Positions 36,462 to 44,212 of a stretch of DNA of 64,000 nucleotides are shown one piece after another. Position numbers and translations under genes: made by a program. The notes under the pieces are model-generated. The model saw only the letters and a list, made by a program, of their open reading frames with translations. It was not told where the DNA came from and did not search any database. Origin of the DNA: an uncultured Nitrospiraceae bacterium (GTDB taxonomy: Bacteria; Nitrospirota; Thermodesulfovibrionia; Thermodesulfovibrionales; Dissulfurispiraceae); NCBI GenBank assembly GCA_903822005.1, contig CAIJNL010000002.1, positions 124,001 through 188,000 of the forward strand. The letters are read 5' to 3'. How positions within the stretch are numbered: position 1 is the first letter of the stretch; the number at the start of each line of letters is the position of its first letter.

Positions 36462-36511
36462 ATCGAAAGGAAGGTCACACCGAGACTTCGAGTCGAGCAG
36501 CCTTGCCGGCC
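36462..36511 (-). repeat. Partial MITE-family copy
   Basis: ATCGAAAGGAAGGTCACACC and GAGAC, then TCGAGTC and CCTTGCCGG, match one end of the family exactly or nearly so; the other end with the CTCATTCAGCG block is missing. It lies about 190 bp from copy 3 in the same orientation, so it may be a truncated tandem relative. Confidence 0.65.
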
Positions 36512-36541
36512 AAACTTCCGCACTTTATCCTTAGTATCTGC

Positions 36542-36571
36542 TTGACTCTTTTGGAGAAATTTCATTAATAT
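36542..36571 (+). promoter_or_regulatory. Promoter of the ATP synthase a/c genes
   Basis: TTGACT (36542-36547) and TAATAT (36566-36571) are spaced 18 nt apart, about 57 bp before the TTG start of the a-subunit gene. Confidence 0.5.
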
Positions 36572-36628
36572 AAGGTCTTATTAAAAAGATAACTATTTAA
36601 TAAATATAGCTTTTGTAGGAGGGCCGTC

Positions 36629-37306
36629 TTGGAAACACCTAATTTGCTGCATTCGCTGTTGCCAATGTTTCCGCCATATATTACTTATTCATGGCTCGCA
36701 ATGCTCATACTGATCTCGGTCGCTGCCGTGGTTCGGACAAGGCTCAGCCTCGTGCCTTCAGGCGTACAGAACCTGATGGAAGTATTCTGCGACTTCTTTC
36801 TGTCCACATCGAAGGCCAGTATCGGCAGCCATTACGGAGAGAAATTCTACCCTCTGCTCGGTACGATCTTTCTCTATATCCTTGTCTGTAACATATTCGG
36901 CCTGATACCGGGGTTCGAATCTCCGACAAGCAATATCAATATGACCGCTTCCATGGCATTGCCCGTATTCCTGATCTATCAGTACTATGGCATCAAAATA
37001 CATGGTATCAGCTATATCAAGCATTTTGTAGGACCTATACGTTCGGTTGCCGCAATACCTTTTATGATATTCATGTTCATTCTTGAAGTTATCGGCCATC
37101 TCGTAAGGCCTGTCACCCTTTCGGTTCGACTTTTCGGCAATATGATGGCCAAGCATCTCCTGCTGATAATTCTAGGCATACTCGCACCCTGGATACTGCC
37201 TGTGGCTATCCTCGGTCTCGGGACCCTGATAAGCTTTATACAGGCATATGTTTTCATGCTCCTGACCGCTCTCTATCTTGCAGGCGCGGTTGAGGAAGCT
37301 CATTAA
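36629..37306 (+). CDS. atpB: F-type ATP synthase subunit a
   Basis: A 225-aa integral membrane protein with the essential Arg in SVRLFGNMMAKH (about residue 170) and the family C-terminal block LISFIQAYVFMLLTALYL. It forms the proton half-channels beside the c-ring in the F0 sector. It starts at a TTG preceded by a strong AGGAGGG site. Only atpE follows; the b, delta, alpha, gamma, beta and epsilon genes are not in this window, so the ATP synthase genes are split. Confidence 0.95.
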   Translation: METPNLLHSLLPMFPPYITYSWLAMLILISVAAVVRTRLSLVPSGVQNLMEVFCDFFLSTSKASIGSHYGEKFYPLLGTIFLYILVCNIFGLIPGFESPTSNINMTASMALPVFLIYQYYGIKIHGISYIKHFVGPIRSVAAIPFMIFMFILEVIGHLVRPVTLSVRLFGNMMAKHLLLIILGILAPWILPVAILGLGTLISFIQAYVFMLLTALYLAGAVEEAH

Positions 37307-37335
37307 TACCAATATCAGAGGAAGGAGGAAATAAA

Positions 37336-37686
37336 ATGAAGAAAACATTCATGGTAACAATGCTCGCACTGTTCGCAATCGCGCTTCTTGCGCCGTTCGC
37401 ATTTGCGGCAGATCCGGCAGGCGCACCGATGGACCCGGCCAAACTTCAGTACTACGGGCTGGCAACACTCGGCTGCGCAATCGGAATCGGCCTTGCCGCA
37501 GCAGGTTGCGGCGCAGGCATGGGTCACGGCATCAGAGGAGCTCTTGAGGGGACCGCAAGGAACCCGGCCGTCGGCGGCAAGCTCATGACGACATTGATCA
37601 TCGGACTTGCGATGATCGAGTCGCTCGCTATTTACGCGCTCGTTATAGTTCTGATCACATTTTACGCTAATCCGTTTATTAAATAA
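37336..37686 (+). CDS. atpE: F-type ATP synthase subunit c
   Basis: A 116-aa proteolipid, longer than usual (about 75-90) because it has a cleavable signal-like N-terminus (residues 1-24, ending AFAAD). Two helices flank the polar ARNP loop. The ion-binding Glu is in MIESLAIYALV. Na+-type c subunits have a Gln in helix 1 at the position that here looks like Met, so H+ coupling is more likely (inference). An AGGAGG site precedes the ATG and a strong terminator follows. Confidence 0.93.
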   Translation: MKKTFMVTMLALFAIALLAPFAFAADPAGAPMDPAKLQYYGLATLGCAIGIGLAAAGCGAGMGHGIRGALEGTARNPAVGGKLMTTLIIGLAMIESLAIYALVIVLITFYANPFIK

Positions 37687-37716
37687 TTTTATTACGGAAC
37701 GCACATTACTTAATTA

Positions 37717-37745
37717 AAAAGGGCCCACCAGGGCCCTTTTATTTT
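37717..37745 (+). terminator. Intrinsic terminator after atpE
   Basis: A perfect 10-bp stem AAAAGGGCCC/GGGCCCTTTT with an ACCA loop, followed by ATTTT, 31 bp after the atpE stop. Confidence 0.9.
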
Positions 37746-37820
37746 GGTTTGACATGCGGGCAGGGTTATATTGCGCAATTTGTGACTCTATGGTAGTATT
37801 TAGCAAATCATGCTGGAGCA

Positions 37821-37859
37821 TATTTTCGGGTTGTCCGAAAATAGATAATGCAGTATGAT
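37821..37859 (+). promoter_or_regulatory. Promoter with overlapping palindromic operator
   Basis: A perfect 9-bp inverted repeat TATTTTCGG-GTTGT-CCGAAAATA (37821-37843) covers a TTGTCC -35 (37831-37836), which is 17 nt before TATGAT (37854-37859). It lies 35 bp before the small secreted protein gene and looks like a repressor or activator site. Confidence 0.6.
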
Positions 37860-37894
37860 TATTCCTGGAAATTACAATTGGGAGGCCATCAGAA

Positions 37895-38137
37895 ATGAAG
37901 ATATTAGCCCTTGTAACGGCAATTATTGTTTCTTTCTCAATGGCGGCTATGGCAGGCGATATTATGAGAAAACCGGTCGGACCTTCAGATGCCAAGACCG
38001 GCGCAAATAAAAGCGCCAACAAGAGCATTAATAAGAACGCTAATAAGGGCATTAACAAGAATGCTGGAAAGAACCTTAACAAGAGCGCCGGCAAGAAAGT
38101 GGACACAAAGGCAGGAGAGCGCGACGCAAGGTTCTGA
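37895..38137 (+). CDS. Small secreted Asn/Lys-rich repeat protein
   Basis: An 80-aa protein with a signal peptide (1-20, ending MAAMAG). The mature part holds tetrapeptide repeats of the form hydrophobic/Ala-Asn-Lys-small (ANKS, ANKS, INKN, ANKG, INKN) followed by AGKN-like variants, encoded by diverged 12-bp DNA repeats. The net charge is strongly positive. A GGGAGG site precedes the ATG. I recognise no family. Its strong palindrome-bearing promoter suggests it is regulated. Confidence 0.65.
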   Translation: MKILALVTAIIVSFSMAAMAGDIMRKPVGPSDAKTGANKSANKSINKNANKGINKNAGKNLNKSAGKKVDTKAGERDARF

Positions 38138-38269
38138 TGCATCAAGTCCTTTAATAATCCGGCAAGCAATCAGTATCCAAAACCTTGACAGCCCGTAATC
38201 CGTGATGATATTATTATTGTCTGCCACGGAATGAAGATCAGCGGATTTGCGACACGTGGCCATTAGTAT

Positions 38270-38342
<73 letters not shown>

Positions 38343-38373
38343 TTTTAATACCCGCCTCATTGACTCCCCTCTT

Positions 38374-39315
38374 TCATTTTCCATCAGAACCTTGTCGTTG
38401 AAGAATCTTTGCCGTAAGCGCTGCAAAGGGCTGCTGGAAAAGCATTGCCAGCACAATAGGCAAGGCTGTCTCATGCGGGAAATAAGTGGTTGCGATTACA
38501 ATGCCGATCACGACATTCCGCATGCCAGTGCAATAAATTATAGACACAGTCGTTGCCCGGTCCGCATGTACGGCCTTGCCTGCAACATAACCAATGAAAT
38601 ATGCAATGGCAACGATAAGACTTGTGACACATAATATTTTCAGGATCAGAAGGCTCAATTCGATAGAGGTAGATACAAAAGCGGAATTAAGGAATATGAG
38701 GCCCATGATAGAAATGCGCGTCAGGACGCCCCCTGCCCCGTCGGCGAATGCCTTCGTTTTCCCGTGCGTAAAATCGTGGAGCAGCATACCGATGATGCTC
38801 GGCACGGTAATCATGAAAAAGAGATCGAGGATCATCGAAAAATAATCGATCCTGATCGAGACGCCAACCGCGACAAGGATAAACAGAGGCAGCAGGAGAG
38901 GAGCGAGTATGGTATCGATAGAAACGGTGACTAAAGAGACCGGTATGTTGCCTTTGCTGATATAAGCCCAGACAAGAGAAGTGACTCCCACCGGAACCGC
39001 GGCGCCGATCAGATATCCAAGCCGGATCGAAGGGTCGTCAGGGAAAAAGACCATTCCGACAAGCCATGCAACGACCGGGATTGCAACGTGAACTACGCTT
39101 AAAATATAGAGAGGCATCTTCGGGTTCCGCGCAGTTCTCAGAAACTCCTGAAAGCTGGTTCCCAGCGAGGTGCAAAAAGTCATATAAGTGAACATGGCAA
39201 TAACAAGGTTTTTCAGCAAAGGAGTCGGCGCAAGCGGCAAGGCGTATCCCGCTGCCAATGAGAGCAATACGACGAGAAAAATATACTGATTGAACAAGGC
39301 ATTGAATTTTTTCAT
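38374..39315 (-). CDS. Bile acid:sodium symporter (BASS) family transporter
   Basis: A 313-aa polytopic membrane protein with nine or ten helices and BASS-like motifs such as GAAVPVGVTSLVWAY and YCTGMRNVVIGIVIA. Bacterial relatives move organic anions with Na+. The ATG at 39315 fits the start of the first helix. It has no ribosome site but a TATAAT 6 nt upstream, so the transcript may be leaderless. The convergent tRNA-Ala ends 31 bp from its stop. Confidence 0.82.
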   Translation of the reverse strand: MKKFNALFNQYIFLVVLLSLAAGYALPLAPTPLLKNLVIAMFTYMTFCTSLGTSFQEFLRTARNPKMPLYILSVVHVAIPVVAWLVGMVFFPDDPSIRLGYLIGAAVPVGVTSLVWAYISKGNIPVSLVTVSIDTILAPLLLPLFILVAVGVSIRIDYFSMILDLFFMITVPSIIGMLLHDFTHGKTKAFADGAGGVLTRISIMGLIFLNSAFVSTSIELSLLILKILCVTSLIVAIAYFIGYVAGKAVHADRATTVSIIYCTGMRNVVIGIVIATTYFPHETALPIVLAMLFQQPFAALTAKILQRQGSDGK

Positions 39316-39426
39316 AATATCATTATATTTTCTTCGGGAATTGATGTGCAGAAGCCTACCTTTAAAATGAGGCGCCCGGAAAAGGCGCAAATAGTAGGGT
39401 TATCCGAAAAGGGATAGTATACTAGA

Positions 39427-40239
39427 ATGATGGAGTCGTCGACAAGAAATATTTCATTAAGGACCTTTCTGGATTTCCTCGGGGCCAGGGCCATGAAGGT
39501 CATAGACGGACTTGGCGCTTTTGCGATCTTCTTCATGCTTGCCTTTTTGAAGATCTTCAGGCACAAACAGATACGGGAGATTATCCAGCAGATATATTTT
39601 ATCGGGGCCAAGTCTTCAAATATCGTTATGCTTGTCGGCCTCTTCACCGGAATGGTGCTCGGTCTTCAGCTTTTCTATACGCTGGCAAAATTTGGTGCCG
39701 GCGGGGTCCTCGGCTCGGTCGTTGCCCACACACTCATCCGGGAACTAGGTCCCGTGCTTACAGCGATAATGATAACAGCGCGTGCAGGTTCTGCCATGAC
39801 GGCTGAAATCGGCATCCTGCGAATCTCCGAACAGATTGACTCCCTATATACCATGCGTATTGACCCGTTGCGCTATCTCATCAGTCCGCGTATAGCCGCC
39901 GCAATCATCAGCTTCCCGTTTCTGACAGCCTTCTTCGACCTTATCGGCATCTTTGGGGGTTACCTCACAGGGGTCCTGCTGCTCGGTGTTAATGATGGTT
40001 CTTATTTTTACCGCATCCACGCCTTCGTCGACATAACTGATATCAGGCTGGGCTTCATCAAGTCACTCATCTTTGCCGTACTCGTGGCGACAACCTGCTG
40101 TTACCAGGGCTACTTCACCCACCTTCGTACCGACAGCTACGGAGCAAAGAGCGTGAGTATCTCTACCACCTCGGCAGTAGTGATCTCATGCGTCATGATT
40201 CTAATCTCGGATTACATTGTTACATCATTGCTGATATAG
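39427..40239 (+). CDS. mlaE: MlaE-type lipid transport permease
   Basis: A 270-aa permease of the MlaE/YrbE family. An amphipathic N-terminal helix (FLDFLGARAMKVIDGLGAFA) is followed by about five membrane segments with the family core GLFTGMVLGLQ and ELGPVLTAIMITARAGSAM, then EIGILRISEQIDSLYTM. With MlaF and MlaD it forms the inner-membrane complex that moves phospholipids between membranes. TATACT lies 3 nt before the ATG and no ribosome site is visible. Confidence 0.92.
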   Translation: MMESSTRNISLRTFLDFLGARAMKVIDGLGAFAIFFMLAFLKIFRHKQIREIIQQIYFIGAKSSNIVMLVGLFTGMVLGLQLFYTLAKFGAGGVLGSVVAHTLIRELGPVLTAIMITARAGSAMTAEIGILRISEQIDSLYTMRIDPLRYLISPRIAAAIISFPFLTAFFDLIGIFGGYLTGVLLLGVNDGSYFYRIHAFVDITDIRLGFIKSLIFAVLVATTCCYQGYFTHLRTDSYGAKSVSISTTSAVVISCVMILISDYIVTSLLI

Positions 40240-40247
40240 AGGAAAAT

Positions 40248-41474
40248 GTGGAAACCCCATTAATAGAATTCAGAGATGTCATCAAGCGCTTTGACGAAAA
40301 GACCATTCTCGAAAGGGTAAATCTTGATATTTACGAGAACCAGATAACAACGATCATCGGGAAGAGCGGCAGCGGCAAGAGCGTTCTCCTTAAACACATC
40401 ATCGGCCTGCTCTCGCCCGACGAGGGAGACATACTCTTCAGGGGACAGTCCATTCATAAAATGAAAAAAAGCGAATGGGACGGTTACCGCAGCAAAATAA
40501 GCTATATGTTCCAGAACAATGCCCTCTTCGATTCGATGTCGGTCTTTGAAAACATAGCCCTGCCCCTCAGGCAGACCACAAATCTGCGCAGGAAAGAGAT
40601 CGAGCAAAAGGTAATGTCGAGGTGCGAGCAGATGGAACTGGCAGACGCAATTCTCCAGTATCCATCGGAACTCTCTGGCGGGATGCAGAAACGAGTGGCC
40701 CTTGCCCGGGCCCTTGTAACGGACCCGACTATTGTGCTTTTCGATGAGCCTACGACCGGCCAGGACCCTATCAGGAAAAACATCATACTGAGTATGATTG
40801 CCCATTACCGTAAACAGTTCGAGTTTACTGCCATCCTCATCAGCCATGATATCCCCGATGTATTATTTATCTCTGACAGGATACTTCTGCTTTGGGAGGG
40901 CAAGATCGCCTTTCACGGGACTTACGAAGAACTGTCGCATCTGAAACACCCGATGATCGATGAATTTCTGCAGAGCATCACAGGCCTGCGTGACGAGCTG
41001 ACCGGGCTGCTATCCAAAGAAATATTCCGGGCCAGATATTCCCTGATGCTGGGTATCGGCCAGAGTGACACCGCTCTGACGGCAATAATATTCAGCGTCC
41101 ATTTCGAGCGGCTCTCGGAAGCTCTCGGGCACCAGGCGGCTATAGAAGTCGTAAAGGCCCTTGGGGAATATGTCCATAAATATTTCGATCCTATCGGGGG
41201 ATTCTCGACCCGTCACAGCAGAGAGCAGATTCTTACAATACTGCCCCGAATTGGGGCCGAAGAAGCCGAGCGGCTAATGCTTGAGATGGCAGAGGGGTTC
41301 CAGTCAAAAAAACTCCCTGAGATACAGGCAGCAGCCGGCAAAAGAATAGGCGTAAAGGCAAGTTTCGAAATATCCGTTAGCGCAGGGTTGACCAATAGCA
41401 GCGAGGACGATGACATAGAGCTCATGATTGACAGGGCTGAAGCGAATCAAAAGATAATCGCAAGATACCAGTAA
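40248..41474 (+). CDS. mlaF: MlaF-type ABC ATPase fused to a degenerate GGDEF domain
   Basis: A 408-aa protein starting at a GTG with an AGAGGA site. Residues 1-240 are a typical MlaF ATPase: Walker A GKSGSGKS, Q-loop FQNNALF, signature ELSGGMQKR, Walker B IVLFDEPTTGQDP and switch ISHDIPD. Ordinary MlaF ends near 270 aa. Here about 160 further residues match the diguanylate cyclase fold: DELTGLLSKEIF at the start, FERLSEALGHQAAIEVVKALG, then RHSREQILTILP where active enzymes have R-x-GGDEF, and EISVSAGLTNS near the end. The GGDEF motif is replaced by HSREQ, so it is probably non-catalytic and may sense a ligand or bind a partner (inference). It overlaps mlaD's open frame (TAATG). Confidence 0.88.
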   Translation: METPLIEFRDVIKRFDEKTILERVNLDIYENQITTIIGKSGSGKSVLLKHIIGLLSPDEGDILFRGQSIHKMKKSEWDGYRSKISYMFQNNALFDSMSVFENIALPLRQTTNLRRKEIEQKVMSRCEQMELADAILQYPSELSGGMQKRVALARALVTDPTIVLFDEPTTGQDPIRKNIILSMIAHYRKQFEFTAILISHDIPDVLFISDRILLLWEGKIAFHGTYEELSHLKHPMIDEFLQSITGLRDELTGLLSKEIFRARYSLMLGIGQSDTALTAIIFSVHFERLSEALGHQAAIEVVKALGEYVHKYFDPIGGFSTRHSREQILTILPRIGAEEAERLMLEMAEGFQSKKLPEIQAAAGKRIGVKASFEISVSAGLTNSSEDDDIELMIDRAEANQKIIARYQ

Positions 41475-41494
41475 TGAATGGAGGATGGTTCAAA

Positions 41495-41959
41495 ATGAAA
41501 AAGTATTCGATAGAAACGGTTGTCGGTATCTTTGTGCTGATCGGCATCATTTGCGTGGCATATATGACCCTGAAACTCGGCAAGGTTTCTTTTTCCGGAG
41601 ACAGTTACTATTCCCTCTATGCTGATTTTACCTCTGTATCGGGCCTTAGAATCGGCAATCCCATCGAGATCGAAGGCATCGAAGTCGGGCGGGTCGAAAA
41701 TATGAGTATCGATCAAAAGAGGCAGGTGGCTGTAGTAGAACTGAAGATCCGCAAGGGAATAAACGTATATGACGATGCGAGCGCCACAATCAAGACTGCC
41801 GGGCTGATAGGAGACAAATTTATCAAGATCGATGCGGGCGGGGCGGGCGGCGTCCTTAAACATGGTGACAGGATCACTGAAACCACGGCCGCTCTTGATA
41901 TAGAAGACCTCGTCGGTAAATACGCATTCGGTGATGTCACAAAAAAGGGTAATAAATAA
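41495..41959 (+). CDS. mlaD: MlaD-type MCE-domain lipid-binding protein
   Basis: A 154-aa protein with one N-terminal membrane helix (residues about 7-26) and an MCE domain (YYSLYADFTSVSGLRIGNPI through LIGDKFIKI). It forms the hexameric periplasmic ring on MlaE. I chose the ATG at 41495 because GGAGG precedes it; an earlier ATG at 41474 overlaps the mlaF stop. The E-F-D-C order is standard; no mlaB or mlaA is present. Confidence 0.92.
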   Translation: MKKYSIETVVGIFVLIGIICVAYMTLKLGKVSFSGDSYYSLYADFTSVSGLRIGNPIEIEGIEVGRVENMSIDQKRQVAVVELKIRKGINVYDDASATIKTAGLIGDKFIKIDAGGAGGVLKHGDRITETTAALDIEDLVGKYAFGDVTKKGNK

Positions 41960-41985
41960 ATTCAATAAGCTGTCCGGAGGATAAG

Positions 41986-42579
41986 ATGAAAAAGAAACTG
42001 GCAATATTCACAATTATTCTATGCCTGATTTTCCCTTTGATTGTCTTTGCAGGGGTGCCGCTTGACACGGTAAAAGGCAATGTCGACAAGATACTTGACG
42101 TGCTGCGCGATCCGGCTCTCAAGCCGGCATCCGGCGCAAAGATCAAGAAAAACAAGATACGGGTCATCGCCGACAAAATGTTCGATTTTACGGAGCTTTC
42201 CAGAAGGACACTGGCCTTGAACTGGAACAAGTTCACTCCTGCACAACAAACGGAATTCATTTCTCTATACAAGAACCTACTCGCAGACACCTATGCCGAC
42301 AAGATAGTGGCATATACAGATGAAAAGATAGTCTTCACCAAAGAGGTTCCTCTCACCGAAAATACTGTGGAGGTTCAAAGCACGGTCATCAGAAAGGCCG
42401 GCGAGACCCCTATTTATTATCGCGTGATAATGTCGAATGGCTCATGGATGATCTATGATGTAGTAGTAGAAGGTGTCAGCCTTGTCAATAATTACCGCTC
42501 CCAGTTCAGGGATATCCTCTCTAAAAAGCCGCCGGCATCGCTCCTGGAAACGCTCAGGGAAAAAGCTAAAAAAAGCTGA
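41986..42579 (+). CDS. mlaC: MlaC-type periplasmic phospholipid-binding protein
   Basis: A 197-aa protein with a signal peptide (1-22, ending IVFAG) and the MlaC/Ttg2D core: DFTELSRRTLALNW, FTPAQQTEFISLYKNLL and a C-terminal strand pair around WMIYDVVVEGVSLVNNYRSQF. It carries phospholipid between the MlaD ring and the outer membrane. CGGAGGA precedes the ATG. Last gene of the Mla operon. Confidence 0.92.
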   Translation: MKKKLAIFTIILCLIFPLIVFAGVPLDTVKGNVDKILDVLRDPALKPASGAKIKKNKIRVIADKMFDFTELSRRTLALNWNKFTPAQQTEFISLYKNLLADTYADKIVAYTDEKIVFTKEVPLTENTVEVQSTVIRKAGETPIYYRVIMSNGSWMIYDVVVEGVSLVNNYRSQFRDILSKKPPASLLETLREKAKKS

Positions 42580-42950
42580 ACCCATCAAGGAGATTCATCT
42601 GAAGACAAAAAAAGCATTTTGCATCTTTTAATGAGGGCATCTTAAGGATCACATATATCGAACTGTGCCATGCGTGGCGCCACACCGCATTACAATAGCC
42701 CCATATTGCGCCACATATTTGATATCTTATGATCCGAGCAACTCCCTATGCCGGCATGGCTGTCGCCGCACTGATAACCTTTGCGGTCGGTGTTTCGGTG
42801 CGCAAACTGCAGTACAGCATGTGATAAAAAGTCAGCCCGGATAATTTACCCTCTCCTGTCTATTTTGACTTATCCGGGAATACGGATAAGATTAAGATAG
42901 ACGGTAATAGTGATAAAGATAAATCGATGTGTCATTAAACGGAGGGTAAG
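42580..42950. other. 371-bp intergenic region after mlaC
   Basis: It holds an uncertain 31-codon frame (42729-42824) encoding one membrane-like segment, without a ribosome site, possibly the remnant of a permease tail. Its right end carries the promoter and palindrome of the small lipoprotein gene (42865-42892). I see no clear terminator for the mla operon. Confidence 0.45.
42865..42892 (+). promoter_or_regulatory. Promoter with spacer palindrome, lipoprotein gene 1
   Basis: TTGACT (42865-42870) and TAAGAT (42887-42892) with a 16-nt spacer that contains a perfect inverted repeat TATCCG-GGAATA-CGGATA (42871-42888). The same layout is found before the second lipoprotein gene. Confidence 0.65.
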
Positions 42951-43130
42951 ATGAAAAGAGCTTTTAGCCTAATCCTGGCCATAATCATTCTTGTCGCATG
43001 CTTCGGATGTGCTCCTTATGAAAGCAGCCGCGATCGTCCGTATGACCGGGAACGTCATCATGATACGAATATTAACCCTGGGGTTGACATTGACCGCGAC
43101 CAATCGCAAGAGCGTGATCACAGGATATAA
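42951..43130 (+). CDS. Small lipoprotein, tandem copy 1
   Basis: A 59-aa protein beginning MKRAFSLILAIIILVAC with a lipobox LVAC (Cys17) and a second Cys three residues later. The short mature part is rich in Arg, Asp and His (SSRDRPYDRERHHD). GGAGGG precedes the ATG. It is a duplicate of the gene at 43285-43521: the signal, CFGC motif and first mature residues match, as do promoter and leader. No family recognised. Confidence 0.7.
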   Translation: MKRAFSLILAIIILVACFGCAPYESSRDRPYDRERHHDTNINPGVDIDRDQSQERDHRI

Positions 43131-43191
43131 ATATTGGGACGGTCTGCTTTGAAAGGTAATTCTCAGGATTATGTGCCCTCTTATATCTATT

Positions 43192-43219
43192 TTGACAAAT
43201 CCGAAAATCTGGATAAGAT
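43192..43219 (+). promoter_or_regulatory. Promoter with spacer palindrome, lipoprotein gene 2
   Basis: TTGACA (43192-43197) and TAAGAT (43214-43219), 16 nt apart, with the spacer half-sites AATCCG and TGGATA separated by six bases, an imperfect version of the palindrome before gene 1. Confidence 0.65.
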
Positions 43220-43284
43220 AGATAATGATCAGATAGTCATCCTGATCAAGACGGATGGACATGCTAAAGCAAAAGGAGGGTAAA

Positions 43285-43521
43285 ATGAAAAGAATAGTAA
43301 GTTTAGTCTTGGCTTTAATCGTTCTTGCTGCATGCTTCGGCTGCGTTGCTTATGAACGAGACCGCGATCGCCCGTATGACCGTGACCGTTATTATGATGG
43401 AAATCGCGAAGGTGATCGTGATCGTTCGCATGACCGTGATCGCAGTGGTGACCGTAACTATGGACCCGGTCCTGATCGTGAACGTGATCGCAGCACAGAT
43501 TATGGAAAGCCCAAATATTAG
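43285..43521 (+). CDS. Small Asp/Arg-rich lipoprotein, tandem copy 2
   Basis: A 78-aa protein starting MKRIVSLVLALIVLAAC with lipobox LAAC (Cys17). The mature part is an extended string of Asp-Arg pairs (RDRDRPYDRDR, RDRSHDRDRSGDR), strongly mixed-charge and probably disordered. GGAGGG precedes the ATG; an in-frame ATG 30 nt upstream is less suitable. Paralogue of the gene at 42951. A strong bidirectional terminator follows. Such low-complexity lipoproteins may be envelope spacers, but function is unknown. Confidence 0.7.
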   Translation: MKRIVSLVLALIVLAACFGCVAYERDRDRPYDRDRYYDGNREGDRDRSHDRDRSGDRNYGPGPDRERDRSTDYGKPKY

Positions 43522-43560
43522 TTTTCTTGCATAGTAAAAGGGACGACAGTACACATGTTA

Positions 43561-43598
43561 TTTAAAAAGGGGGCGGACATGGTCTCCCCCTTTTTAAA
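43561..43598. terminator. Bidirectional terminator
   Basis: A perfect 13-bp stem TTTAAAAAGGGGG / CCCCCTTTTTAAA with a 12-nt loop, between the convergent lipoprotein and WrbA-like genes; T-runs follow the stem in both directions. Confidence 0.9.
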
Positions 43599-43603
43599 TG
43601 GCC

Positions 43604-44212
43604 TTATTTGTTCAGCTTCAAACCAATCTCGGCAAGTCTCTTGCCAAAAACGCGGCAAATATTCGCCTCGTTTTCATCAATTGCCCTGCTGTTGTCCGGT
43701 CCAGCCACATGTCCTGGACCATATGGTGAGCCGCCTCCCTGTGTAAGAAAAAGATCAGGCACGGAATATGGGACTCCGACAATCACGAAGCCGAGATGTA
43801 AAAGTACCGCCATTAATGTGAGGATAGTCGTCTCCTGTCCCCCATGGAGTGATCCAGTTGATACAAATATACCGGCCGGTTTCCCCTCAAAGGTCTTTTG
43901 CATCCACAATGATCCGAGCTGGTCAACCTGGTTCTTGAGCTGTGCCGAAACATTTCCAAATCTCGTGGGCGTGCCAAAGGCAATCGCTCCGGCCTCTTTG
44001 AAATCTTCGAGTGTTACAATCGGCACGTCTTTCTGAAGCCCGGCGCCCGTCTTCATGTCTTCTCTTCCCTGCACGACAGATTCAGGCATCAATTCGGGGA
44101 CCCTTCTTATAACGGCCTCCGCCCCTTTCACCTGATTGATGCCTTCTGCAACAAGCTTTGCCATCTTGTGTACATTGCCAAACGTGCTGTAATAAACAAC
44201 TAAAACCTTCAT
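43604..44212 (-). CDS. wrbA: WrbA-type NAD(P)H:quinone oxidoreductase
   Basis: A 202-aa flavodoxin-fold protein. The FMN phosphate loop is YYSTFGNVHKMA (residues 7-18), and GTPTRFGN, STGSLHGGQETT and GGGSPYGPGHVAG are WrbA signatures. It reduces quinones by two electrons and protects against redox stress. A monocistronic gene sharing a terminator with the convergent lipoprotein gene. Confidence 0.93.
   Translation of the reverse strand: MKVLVVYYSTFGNVHKMAKLVAEGINQVKGAEAVIRRVPELMPESVVQGREDMKTGAGLQKDVPIVTLEDFKEAGAIAFGTPTRFGNVSAQLKNQVDQLGSLWMQKTFEGKPAGIFVSTGSLHGGQETTILTLMAVLLHLGFVIVGVPYSVPDLFLTQGGGSPYGPGHVAGPDNSRAIDENEANICRVFGKRLAEIGLKLNK

Larger units (their letters stand above)
36121..36628. 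other. 508-bp intergenic region with MITE copy 3 and a fragment
   Basis: It contains MITE copy 3 in reverse orientation (36129-36274), an unassigned stretch, a partial copy (36462-36511), and a promoter for the ATP synthase genes (36542-36571). No protein-coding frame looks real. Confidence 0.7.

Noticed and set aside
37336-37686. Sodium-type ATP synthase c subunit
   Set aside because: Although Glu-Ser and a downstream Tyr are present in helix 2, the helix 1 Gln of Na+-binding c subunits appears to be Met, so proton coupling is the simpler reading.
39401-39416. Palindrome TATCC-n6-GGATA upstream of mlaE as a third copy of the lipoprotein operator
   Set aside because: Half-site spacing differs by two bases from the lipoprotein promoters and the flanking -35 is not conserved, so a shared regulator is not supported.
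42729-42824. 31-codon frame with one membrane-like segment after mlaC
   Set aside because: No ribosome site and an in-frame stop close upstream; at most a remnant of a permease C-terminus.
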